The translations under genes were made by a program, and so were the position numbers. The notes beneath the pieces were generated by a model. That model made no database searches. It saw only the letters and a list, made by a program, of their open reading frames with translations, and had not been told where the DNA came from. Source: Glaciecola petra (GTDB taxonomy: Bacteria > Pseudomonadota > Gammaproteobacteria > Enterobacterales > Alteromonadaceae). Taken from it: a stretch of 64,000 nucleotides of DNA. Where the stretch lies: the NCBI RefSeq assembly GCF_031846345.1, contig NZ_JAVRHX010000005.1, positions 185,099 to 249,098 of the forward strand, read 5' to 3'. Of this stretch, positions 53,411 through 61,752 are shown one piece after another (position 1 is the stretch's first letter; each line of letters opens with the position of its first letter).

Positions 53411-56400
53411 GTGAAAGACTTATTAAAGTTTATTAAACAGCAAAACAAGACTGAAGAATTCGATAATATCAAAATTGGTCTTGCATCACCTGATCAGATC
53501 CGTTCTTGGTCATTTGGTGAGGTTAAAAAGCCTGAAACCATTAACTACCGTACGTTCAAGCCTGAGCGCGACGGCCTCTTTTGTGCCCGTATTTTTGGCC
53601 CAGTAAAAGACTACGAATGTTTGTGCGGCAAATATAAGCGCCTTAAGCACCGTGGTGTTATTTGTGAAAAATGTGGCGTAGAAGTGACCTTAACTAAAGT
53701 GCGTCGTGAGCGCATGGGTCACATCGAACTGGCAAGCCCAGTTGCACACATTTGGTTTTTAAAATCATTACCGTCAAGAATTGGCTTAATGCTAGACATG
53801 ACGCTTCGTGATATTGAGCGTGTACTTTATTTCGAATCATACGTGGTCACTGAACCTGGTATGACTGAGTTAGTGCAAGGTAGCTTGCTTAACGAAGAAG
53901 AATATCTTGATTCTTTAGAAGAACATGGCGATGAGTTTGAAGCAAAAATGGGTGCAGAAGCCGTTTTTGAACTGTTAAAAGTCTTAGATGTTGATGCAGA
54001 CGTAGCGACAATGCGCGAAGAACTGCCAAGTGTGACTTCAGAAACTAAGCGTAAGAAAATTACTAAGCGTTTGAAGTTGCTTGAATCGTTCCAACAGTCT
54101 GGTAACAAACCAGAGTGGATGATTTTAACAGTACTTCCGGTATTACCACCTGAGCTTCGCCCTCTAGTACCATTAGATGGCGGTCGTTTTGCGACCTCAG
54201 ACTTGAACGATTTATATCGTCGTGTAATCAACCGTAACAACCGATTGAAGCGTCTATTAGACCTAGCTGCACCAGACATCATTGTTCGCAATGAAAAGCG
54301 TATGCTGCAAGAGGCGGTCGACGCCTTATTAGATAATGGTCGTCGTGGTAGAGCAATTACTGGCTCTAACAAGCGTCCACTTAAATCACTTGCCGATATG
54401 ATTAAAGGTAAGCAAGGTCGTTTCCGTCAAAACTTATTGGGTAAACGTGTAGATTACTCGGGTCGTTCGGTTATCACTGTTGGTCCTACTTTGCGTTTGC
54501 ACCAGTGTGGATTACCTAAGAAAATGGCACTTGAGTTATTTAAGCCATTTATTTACGGAAAGCTTGAAGGGCGTGGTTTAGCCACAACCATCAAAGCAGC
54601 TAAGAAATTAGTAGAGCGTGAAGCACCGGAAGTATGGGACGTTTTAGACGAGGTTATTCGTGAACATCCAGTGTTACTTAACCGTGCACCAACACTTCAC
54701 AGACTTGGTATACAAGCCTTTGAGCCTACCCTTATTGAAGGTAAAGCTATTCAATTGCACCCATTAGTATGTGCGGCCTATAACGCCGACTTCGATGGTG
54801 ACCAAATGGCGGTTCACGTACCATTGACCATTGAAGCTCAGCTAGAAGCGCGTGCTTTAATGATGTCAACTAACAACATATTATCGCCAGCAAATGGTGA
54901 GCCAATTATCGTACCTTCACAGGACGTTGTTTTGGGCTTGTACTATTTGACTCGTGACCGTGTTAATGGCTTAGGTGAAGGCATGGTATTTACCAGCCCG
55001 CACGAAGCTGAAAAAGCATATCGTACTGAAGCAGCAGAATTACATGCTCGCGTTAAAGTGCGTATCACGGAATATGACATTAATGAAGAAGGCGAAAAAG
55101 TTGAGAAAACCACACTAACCGACACCACAGTTGGTCGTGCGATATTTTCTCTAATGTTGCCTAAAGGCTTGCCTTTCGAAATCATTAACCAACCAATGGG
55201 TAAAAAGCAAATATCAACCTTGTTGAACGCTTGCTACCGTACACTTGGTTTGAAAGACACGGTTATTGCTGCTGACCAAATCATGTATACCGGTTTCCAC
55301 TATGCAATGATTGCTGGTGCGTCGGTTGGTATAGACGATATGGTTATTCCTGCTGCTAAGAAAGAAATTATTGAAGCGGCTGAAGCTGAAGTAGTTGAAA
55401 TTCAAGAACAGTTTAACTCTGGTCTTGTAACCGCAGGTGAGCGCTACAATAAAGTTATCGATATTTGGTCAACAGCTAACGACAACGTTGCTAAAGCCAT
55501 GATGGATAACCTTAAAATAGAAACGGTTAAAAACAAAGATGGCAAAGATGAAGATCAAGCCTCTTTCAACTCTGTATACATGATGGCCGATTCAGGCGCT
55601 CGTGGTAGTGCAGCGCAAATACGTCAGCTTGCTGGTATGCGTGGCTTGATGGCAAAACCAGACGGTTCAATCATCGAAACACCCATTACTGCAAACTTCC
55701 GTGAAGGTCTTAACGTACAGCAGTACTTTATTTCTACTCACGGTGCTCGTAAAGGTTTGGCCGATACTGCACTTAAAACTGCAAACTCTGGTTACTTAAC
55801 ACGTCGTTTGGTAGACGTCGCACAAGATTTAGTTATCACTAACGATGATTGTGGCACATTCGAAGGTGTTAAAATGACACCTCTAATCGAAGGTGGTGAC
55901 GTAGTTGAGCCATTGCGCGAACGCGTATTGGGTCGAGTGGTTGCAGAAGACGTAATCAAACCTGGCACTAAAACATCTGTATTGGTTGAGCGTAATACCT
56001 TGCTAGACGAGCAATTGGTAGACATGCTTGAAGCAAATTCTGTTGACCAAATCGTTGTTCGTTCTGTTATCACTTGTGATAACGACCACGGTGTATGTGC
56101 TAACTGTTATGGTCGTGACTTAGCACGTGGCCACATGGTTGGTTCTGGTGAATCTGTAGGTGTAATCGCTGCTCAGTCAATTGGTGAGCCGGGTACACAG
56201 CTTACGATGCGTACCTTCCACATTGGTGGTGCTGCATCAAGAGCATCTGCTGAAAACAACGTACAAGTGAAAACAACCGGTACGCTTAAACTGCATAATG
56301 CTAAGTCTGTTCGTAACTCAGACGGCAAGCTTGTTATTGTTTCGCGTTCAACTGAGTTAACGGTAATTGATGACCAAGGTCGTGAGAAAGAGCGTTATAA

Positions 56401-57616
56401 AGTGCCTTACGGCTCGCTGTTGTCGGTAGATGACAATGCTGCAATTGGCGCTGGCGATATAGTTGCTTCTTGGGACCCGCATAGTCACCCAATTGTAACT
56501 GAGCGTTCATCTAAGATTACTTTTGCTGATATCGACGATTCCAATACTGAAACTCAACAAGATGAGTTGACTGGTATTGCCCGTGTTGTAGTGAAAGACT
56601 TGTCTAAAGCAAATGCGAAAGAGCCAAAACTTATCCTAGAAAGTGAAGGCGGTGCATTGCAAGAAATTCGCCTACCAAGCTTTACCACTATCGAAGCGAT
56701 AGACGGTAAAACAGCAGTAGAAGGTGATGTACTAGCGCGTATTCCGCAAGAGAGTTCTAAAACTCGTGATATTACGGGTGGTTTACCACGTGTTGCTGAC
56801 TTGTTCGAAGCACGTAAGCCTAAAGAACCAGCGATTCTTGCAGAAATTTCAGGTGTAATTGGCTTTGGTAAAGAAACTAAAGGCAAGAAGCGTTTAACCA
56901 TAACGCCTAAAGCTGACAGTAAAGTGAAATTAACGGTCGACCTGAATGCTAACGGTTCTTACGAAGAGATGATTCCAAAGTGGCGTCAACTTAATGTATT
57001 CGAAGGTGAATCTGTAGAGAAGGGTGAAGTTGTTTCTGACGGACCTGAGTCTCCACATGACATCTTACGCTTACGTGGGGTAAGTGCAGTAGCTAACTAC
57101 ATTGTTAATGAAGTACAAGAAGTTTACCGCTTACAGGGTGTAAAAATTAACGATAAGCACATCGAAGTTGTTATCAGACAGATGTTGCGTAAGTGTATTA
57201 TCCTGAACGCTGGTGACAGTAACTTGCTTGAAGGTGAGCAAATCGAAGTATCTCAAGTTAAAATCGCTAACCGCGAACTTGAGAAACAAGGCAAAATACC
57301 TGCAACTTACGAAATTCAGTTGCTTGGTATTACTAAAGCCTCGTTGTCGACAGAATCATTTATTTCTGCGGCATCTTTCCAAGAAACCACTCGGGTACTT
57401 ACGGAAGCGGCTGTTCAAGGTAAAGAAGACGATTTGCGCGGCCTGAAAGAGAACGTTATTGTTGGTCGCTTAATTCCAGCTGGTACTGGTTTTGCGTATC
57501 ACCAAAAACGTGCTGCTCGCAAAGCAGCCATGCTCGAAGAAGAGATTTCGGTTTCTGCTGAAGAAGCCCAAGCTCAACTTGCCGAAGCATTGAATGCAGG
57601 TGACGACGCCGAATAA
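53411..57616 (+). CDS. rpoC: DNA-directed RNA polymerase subunit beta'
   Basis: 1401 residues (E. coli 1407). GTG start preceded by GGGAGA. The zinc-binding region has CLCGKYKRLKHRGVICEKCG, in part, with CxC and CxxC pairs. The catalytic Mg site NADFDGDQM holds the three Asp residues, and the second zinc site is CDNDHGVCANCYGRD. Trigger loop region is intact. A strong terminator follows, closing the rpoBC unit. Confidence 0.99.
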   Translation: MKDLLKFIKQQNKTEEFDNIKIGLASPDQIRSWSFGEVKKPETINYRTFKPERDGLFCARIFGPVKDYECLCGKYKRLKHRGVICEKCGVEVTLTKVRRERMGHIELASPVAHIWFLKSLPSRIGLMLDMTLRDIERVLYFESYVVTEPGMTELVQGSLLNEEEYLDSLEEHGDEFEAKMGAEAVFELLKVLDVDADVATMREELPSVTSETKRKKITKRLKLLESFQQSGNKPEWMILTVLPVLPPELRPLVPLDGGRFATSDLNDLYRRVINRNNRLKRLLDLAAPDIIVRNEKRMLQEAVDALLDNGRRGRAITGSNKRPLKSLADMIKGKQGRFRQNLLGKRVDYSGRSVITVGPTLRLHQCGLPKKMALELFKPFIYGKLEGRGLATTIKAAKKLVEREAPEVWDVLDEVIREHPVLLNRAPTLHRLGIQAFEPTLIEGKAIQLHPLVCAAYNADFDGDQMAVHVPLTIEAQLEARALMMSTNNILSPANGEPIIVPSQDVVLGLYYLTRDRVNGLGEGMVFTSPHEAEKAYRTEAAELHARVKVRITEYDINEEGEKVEKTTLTDTTVGRAIFSLMLPKGLPFEIINQPMGKKQISTLLNACYRTLGLKDTVIAADQIMYTGFHYAMIAGASVGIDDMVIPAAKKEIIEAAEAEVVEIQEQFNSGLVTAGERYNKVIDIWSTANDNVAKAMMDNLKIETVKNKDGKDEDQASFNSVYMMADSGARGSAAQIRQLAGMRGLMAKPDGSIIETPITANFREGLNVQQYFISTHGARKGLADTALKTANSGYLTRRLVDVAQDLVITNDDCGTFEGVKMTPLIEGGDVVEPLRERVLGRVVAEDVIKPGTKTSVLVERNTLLDEQLVDMLEANSVDQIVVRSVITCDNDHGVCANCYGRDLARGHMVGSGESVGVIAAQSIGEPGTQLTMRTFHIGGAASRASAENNVQVKTTGTLKLHNAKSVRNSDGKLVIVSRSTELTVIDDQGREKERYKVPYGSLLSVDDNAAIGAGDIVASWDPHSHPIVTERSSKITFADIDDSNTETQQDELTGIARVVVKDLSKANAKEPKLILESEGGALQEIRLPSFTTIEAIDGKTAVEGDVLARIPQESSKTRDITGGLPRVADLFEARKPKEPAILAEISGVIGFGKETKGKKRLTITPKADSKVKLTVDLNANGSYEEMIPKWRQLNVFEGESVEKGEVVSDGPESPHDILRLRGVSAVANYIVNEVQEVYRLQGVKINDKHIEVVIRQMLRKCIILNAGDSNLLEGEQIEVSQVKIANRELEKQGKIPATYEIQLLGITKASLSTESFISAASFQETTRVLTEAAVQGKEDDLRGLKENVIVGRLIPAGTGFAYHQKRAARKAAMLEEEISVSAEEAQAQLAEALNAGDDAE

Positions 57617-57654
57617 GGCTAAGCTTAAAGCGTAACATTTGTTTACGCACACAT

Positions 57655-57694
57655 AAAAAAGCCAGTAGAACTGTTCAAGTTTACTGGCTTTTTT
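57655..57694 (+). terminator. Rho-independent terminator after rpoC
   Basis: AAAAAAGCCAGTA (57655-57667) pairs with TACTGGCTTTTTT (57682-57694). An inner AACT/AGTT extension and a T-run inside the distal arm are also present. It lies 38 bases after the rpoC stop. The following 220 bases before the hydrolase gene are AT-rich with no gene. Confidence 0.88.
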
Positions 57695-57915
57695 GTGTTT
57701 ATATTGCTTGGTTTTTTACTTACAAAAAAAGCGCCTTTTATACATTTGAAGGCACTCTATACCTATGCCCTCTTTGTGTGTAAGATAAAACTACATAAGC
57801 CTAACTTGTGATAACAAAAAGCTGTCTTTGAGCAAAAGTCTCAACTTAGAAGTTATTTACTATGCGCAATTTTTTATTCTGAAGTTAGATCATATAAATA
57901 AGGGAATATAGAACG

Positions 57916-60450
57916 ATGTCCACTAATGCATTTACATTCGTGAAAGATAAGTCGACTCAACTAAAAACATGGACTAAGCAGCAGCTAGCGCGTTTTAAAC
58001 CCGAGTATTACACCATTAAAGGCGCTTCCATTGCGCTCGTTCTGCTTTCTTTTATATTCTATTTAATTTATGTGAGCAAGGTTACCCTCGATGCTGGTGA
58101 TCCTTGGCTACTCCTATTTTTCATATGCTTAGCGTTAATATTTATTATTGCATCCTATGTTATTACCTGGTTGTCGGCAAAGGTGATGGCCATCCCAAAA
58201 GTTTATCGTTTAGCTCTTTTAGTGTCGTCTCCTCTACTATTTTTTGCATTTGGCTTTGAAGCACTTTATTGGCTCTTTGCAATCACAATGTTTTCAATTT
58301 TTGGAGCGATTGTTGCGGTGTTTAAAGGTGGGCACTTTGCAAGTTTGAGCAAAGTGAAAAAAACCACTACATTGCTTGGAACAGGCATAGTTTTAGTCGG
58401 TGGTATCGCTTTGACATATGCGTTTGTTGTGCCAGGTTTTGACACAGAGTCGGTAGTTAACGCAGCTGCATTAAATAGAGATAGTATCAACAATATAGAT
58501 GCTATATCGCCGGCCAAAAAAGGGGAATATTCATTTAAAGCATTTACTTATGGCGCCGGTACCGACAAACATAGATCGGAGTTTGCCGAGCAAGTGAGCT
58601 TAAAAACAGACACAACAGACGGCACAGTTTTTCTTGATGGTTGGTCGGGTTTTAATGGCTGGTATAGAGAGTATTTTTGGGGCTTTGATGCCACAGAATT
58701 ACCCTTAAACGCTTATGTGTGGATGCCCGAGGGAGAAGGGCCTTTTCCCTTGGTATTGATGGTGCATGGTAATCATTTTATGCAAGATTTTTCTGATGAC
58801 GGTTATGCCTATTTAGGCGAATTGCTCGCTTCAAAAGGGATTATCTTTGCATCGGTAGATCAAAATTTCATAAATGGTTCGTGGTCAGATATTGGCGGAG
58901 GTTTAAGTAAAGAAAACGATGCTAGAGGCTGGTTACTCTTAGAGCATTTAAGAGTATGGCACGAGTGGAATGCTGACTCCAATAGTGAGCTATTTGGTAA
59001 AGTAGATACCAATAACTTGGGTCTAATTGGGCACTCAAGAGGGGGTGAAGCAGTTGCCCATGCAGCTTTGCTCAACAAAATGCCTTTATTTTATGATGAT
59101 GCAAGTTATGTCTTGGATTATAATTTTAATATTAAGGCCTTGCTTGCAATTGCGCCTGTTGATGGGCAATACAAGCCGGGCAAAACCTATACTGCTCTAG
59201 AAGATATTAACTATTTTACTATGCATGGTAGTCAAGATGGTGACGTCACTTCTTTCGCCGGTTCCCAACAGTATGAACGCGTTTTATTTTCACCTGACAG
59301 CAATTTTTTTAAGGCTAGTCTATATGTACAAAACGCGAATCACGGTCAGTTTAATAGCACTTGGGGCGAAAATGACACAATGTCGCCAACTAAGCTCTTA
59401 AACAACCAAGATTTGTTGTCTGTTTCAGAGCAAACCACAATATCACAAGTCTATACAAGCGCCTTTTTCAGTGCGACTTTGTTAGGACAAAAACAATACG
59501 TGCCTCTGTTTATTGACGCAAGGAAAGGCAAAGACTGGTTACCCGATACCATTTATGTCAGCCAATTTGAATCCAGTCAATTTTATGAACTTGCATCATT
59601 TGATGAGGATTTTAATGTGTTAACTAGTGCCACCGGAGGCACTATTGAAGGCAAAAACTTAAGTGTTTGGCGAGAACAAGCAGTGCAAATGTCTTGGCGT
59701 GAAAAGGGCACAAGGGCAGTTTATCTAGGTTGGCATAAAGAGAAAAACGACGTAGAACAACAAGGCACACAAGAACAAGGCGCAGAACAACATGGCACAC
59801 AACAGCAAAGCAAGAATCTAAGTGAAGAACCAGAACTACAACAAAGCAGAGAGCAAGCACAAGAACCAGTACCACAACAAGAAAAAGACTACGCCAGCTA
59901 TACAATCTTAATAAACCAAAGTCTTTCCGATAAGCTCACTGAGCAATCGATGAACGATTTAAGTTTTGTTTTTTCTATGGCGCCTTCAACCGAATCGAGT
60001 AATCCAAAAAGCCGCGGTAAATGGGTAAAAAACGAGGTCAATAGTGTATCTGTTTCAAAAGAAAATACTGAGGAACTAGAGCCATCACCAAATCAAGAAA
60101 ATACAGAATCTACAGAAGCAAAAGAAGTTAAAGAACAAAAAGAAGATAAGGTTATAGATTTCACCATTACATTCACCGATGAAAATGGCCAAAGCGCAGC
60201 CTATCCTTTAAGCACATTTTCGGCACTACAGCCGCGCATTAATGTGCAAATTTGGAAATCTCAATTCATAACCGGTGATTCGAAATCAGAAAATATTTTC
60301 CAGACCTTTGTGTATCCATTTGAAGATATTTTAAGCATTAACCCTGAATTAAATTTACAGATGCTAAATAAAGTTACTTTTACCTTCAATAAAACGGAAA
60401 AAGGCGTGGTGATTATAGACCGCATAGGCTTTATGAAAAATATCGAATAA
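57916..60450 (+). CDS. Membrane alpha/beta hydrolase with glutamine-rich linker, unknown substrate
   Basis: 844 residues. Five predicted membrane helices in the first 180 residues precede an alpha/beta-hydrolase domain (about 210-530) with a clear triad: nucleophile Ser374 in LIGHSRGGEA, Asp441 in GSQDGDV and His476 in NANHGQF; the oxyanion segment is MVHGNH. Two low-complexity inserts, Gln/Glu-rich (about 606-662) and Glu/Ser/Thr/Asn-rich (about 690-735), separate beta-rich C-terminal segments. The substrate is unknown; a dienelactone hydrolase/platelet-activating-factor acetylhydrolase-like role is possible. It stands alone between rpoC and rpsL, with its own 299-base upstream gap. AAGGGA precedes the ATG. 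Confidence 0.85.
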   Translation: MSTNAFTFVKDKSTQLKTWTKQQLARFKPEYYTIKGASIALVLLSFIFYLIYVSKVTLDAGDPWLLLFFICLALIFIIASYVITWLSAKVMAIPKVYRLALLVSSPLLFFAFGFEALYWLFAITMFSIFGAIVAVFKGGHFASLSKVKKTTTLLGTGIVLVGGIALTYAFVVPGFDTESVVNAAALNRDSINNIDAISPAKKGEYSFKAFTYGAGTDKHRSEFAEQVSLKTDTTDGTVFLDGWSGFNGWYREYFWGFDATELPLNAYVWMPEGEGPFPLVLMVHGNHFMQDFSDDGYAYLGELLASKGIIFASVDQNFINGSWSDIGGGLSKENDARGWLLLEHLRVWHEWNADSNSELFGKVDTNNLGLIGHSRGGEAVAHAALLNKMPLFYDDASYVLDYNFNIKALLAIAPVDGQYKPGKTYTALEDINYFTMHGSQDGDVTSFAGSQQYERVLFSPDSNFFKASLYVQNANHGQFNSTWGENDTMSPTKLLNNQDLLSVSEQTTISQVYTSAFFSATLLGQKQYVPLFIDARKGKDWLPDTIYVSQFESSQFYELASFDEDFNVLTSATGGTIEGKNLSVWREQAVQMSWREKGTRAVYLGWHKEKNDVEQQGTQEQGAEQHGTQQQSKNLSEEPELQQSREQAQEPVPQQEKDYASYTILINQSLSDKLTEQSMNDLSFVFSMAPSTESSNPKSRGKWVKNEVNSVSVSKENTEELEPSPNQENTESTEAKEVKEQKEDKVIDFTITFTDENGQSAAYPLSTFSALQPRINVQIWKSQFITGDSKSENIFQTFVYPFEDILSINPELNLQMLNKVTFTFNKTEKGVVIIDRIGFMKNIE
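59755..59814 (+). repeat. Imperfect 30-bp tandem repeat coding the Gln-rich linker
   Basis: Two 30-base units (59755-59784 and 59785-59814) begin GAACAACA and share GGCACACAA. They encode EQQGTQEQGA and EQHGTQQQSK (residues about 614-633) within the hydrolase. Slippage could change the linker length in frame. Confidence 0.65.
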
Positions 60451-60473
60451 TCCCTTTGTTGGCGCTAATTTCC

Positions 60474-60502
60474 TTGACATACGACAGATTGATCTATATC
60501 CT
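60474..60502 (+). promoter_or_regulatory. Promoter of the str operon (rpsL-rpsG-fusA-tuf)
   Basis: Perfect TTGACA (60474-60479), 17-base spacer, TATCCT (60497-60502), then GCCGCGAC, a GC-rich discriminator as in stringently controlled ribosomal promoters. It starts 24 bases after the hydrolase stop and leaves a leader of about 200 bases before rpsL. Confidence 0.8.
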
Positions 60503-60609
60503 GCCGCGACCCAAAATTAGTGTTGTTATGCCTAGGCTGGCAACAAGCAATTAGCACTATGGTGTTAATGGATTTTTAAACATCCATCGTTTTGGGTACT
60601 ACGAGCATA

Positions 60610-60644
60610 AAATTAACTAACATAATCAGTATGTTAGTTAATTT
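60610..60644. repeat. 14-bp perfect inverted repeat in the str leader
   Basis: AAATTAACTAACAT (60610-60623) and ATGTTAGTTAATTT (60631-60644) flank AATCAGT. AT-rich stem followed by ATTTTA. It may be a leader RNA hairpin or an operator. It lies between the str promoter and rpsL. Confidence 0.75.
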
Positions 60645-60651
60645 ATTTTAC

Positions 60652-60689
60652 GCCTGAAAATTTACAATATTTAGATTTCAGGCATTTTT
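60652..60689 (+). terminator. Possible attenuator hairpin before rpsL
   Basis: GCCTGAAA (60652-60659) pairs with TTTCAGGC (60676-60683) around a 16-base loop, followed by ATTTTT. The structure ends 21 bases before the rpsL ATG and could attenuate read-through into the str operon. Confidence 0.5.
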
Positions 60690-60710
60690 GATTAAATCAG
60701 GAGCTAGTTA

Positions 60711-61085
60711 ATGGCAACAGTTAACCAGTTAGTGCGCAAGCCCCGTAAAAAGCCGGTAGAGAAATCTAACGTCGCTGCTTTACAAGCTTGCCCACAACGT
60801 CGTGGAGTATGTACGCGTGTATATACAACCACTCCAAAGAAGCCGAACTCAGCCATGCGTAAAGTATGTCGTGTTCGCTTAACAAACGGTTTTGAAGTGT
60901 CTTCATACATTGGTGGTGAAGGTCACAACTTACAAGAGCACAGCGTTGTACTTATTCGCGGTGGTCGTGTAAAAGATTTACCAGGTGTGCGTTATCACAC
61001 AGTTCGCGGAACACTTGATTGCTCAGGTGTTACTACTAGAAAACAAGCACGTTCTAAATACGGCGCTAAAAGGCCTAAGTCTTAA
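60711..61085 (+). CDS. rpsL: 30S ribosomal protein S12
   Basis: 124 residues, standard length. Decoding-centre protein. TTPKKPNSAMRK and RGGRVKDLPGVRYHTVRG carry the lysines equivalent to E. coli Lys43 and Lys88, so no classical streptomycin-resistance substitution is visible; the PNSA loop is intact. AGGAG precedes the ATG. First gene of the str operon. Confidence 0.99.
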   Translation: MATVNQLVRKPRKKPVEKSNVAALQACPQRRGVCTRVYTTTPKKPNSAMRKVCRVRLTNGFEVSSYIGGEGHNLQEHSVVLIRGGRVKDLPGVRYHTVRGTLDCSGVTTRKQARSKYGAKRPKS

Positions 61086-61158
61086 CGGTTCTCCGTTAGT
61101 AAGGCCAAACTATTATATATGAGTTTTGGGAAACCCCTGAATTCCACGGAGAATTAAG

Positions 61159-61629
61159 ATGCCAAGAAGACGAGTCGTAGGTCAAAGAAAAATCCTACCA
61201 GACCCTAAGTTTAAATCAGAGTTGCTTGCGAAGTTCATGAATGTCGTAATGCTCGACGGCAAGAAATCGACCGCTGAAAAAATCGTGTACGGTGCCCTAG
61301 ATATTGTTGCTGAAAAAACCGGCAAACCACACCTAGATGCATTTGAAGACGCATTGGAAAACATCCGTCCAACAGTAGAGGTTAAATCTCGACGTGTTGG
61401 TGGTTCTACTTATCAAGTTCCAGTAGAAGTTCGTCCAGTTCGTAGAAATGCATTAGGTATGCGTTGGATGGTTGAAGCGGCACGTAAACGTGGCGAGAAA
61501 TCAATGGCTCAGCGTTTAGCTGCAGAAATTGCTGACGCGCAAGACAACAAAGGTAGTGCGGTTAAGAAACGTGAAGACGTTCACCGCATGGCAGAAGCTA
61601 ACAAAGCATTTGCTCATTACCGCTGGTAA
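61159..61629 (+). CDS. rpsG: 30S ribosomal protein S7
   Basis: 156 residues; 16S rRNA assembly nucleator and mRNA exit-site protein, and translational repressor of the str operon in E. coli. MPRRRVVGQRKILPDPKF N-terminus and C-terminal EANKAFAHYRW are typical. GGAG precedes the ATG. It is followed by an unusual palindromic element before fusA. Confidence 0.99.
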   Translation: MPRRRVVGQRKILPDPKFKSELLAKFMNVVMLDGKKSTAEKIVYGALDIVAEKTGKPHLDAFEDALENIRPTVEVKSRRVGGSTYQVPVEVRPVRRNALGMRWMVEAARKRGEKSMAQRLAAEIADAQDNKGSAVKKREDVHRMAEANKAFAHYRW

Positions 61630-61646
61630 AGAAAGAGAAAAAAAAG

Positions 61647-61733
61647 AAAAAGGGGTCAGAGTTACTTTTTTCGACCCCTTTTTTAATGCTGAAATCAAAG
61701 TGGTTCAAAATAAAGTAACTCTGACCCCTTTTT
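61647..61733. repeat. Palindromic element between rpsG and fusA with two alternative hairpins
   Basis: A perfect 22-base inverted repeat (61647-61668 against 61712-61733; core GGGGTCAGAGTTACTTT) flanks 43 bases. Inside it, the left arm can also pair with GACCCCTTTTT (61673-61683), an 11-base stem followed by TTTTTT. Both hairpins end in a T-run. The 8-base AAAGAGAA is repeated on either side (61632-61639 and 61734-61741), which could be a target duplication, although the flanks are A-rich. Removing one repeat and the element would leave an ordinary short rpsG-fusA spacer. The GGGGTCAGAGT motif resembles small dispersed palindromic elements in gammaproteobacteria. It is probably a recent insertion and may terminate or attenuate transcription. 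Confidence 0.82.
61673..61684 (+). terminator. T-run arm of an intrinsic terminator inside the palindromic element
   Basis: GACCCCTTTTTT is the distal arm and T-tract of the 11-bp hairpin with 61647-61657 (AAAAAGGGGTC). It would terminate transcription between rpsG and fusA. A second, larger hairpin ends with five T at 61729-61733. Confidence 0.6.
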
Positions 61734-61752
61734 AAAGAGAACAAAAAATAAC

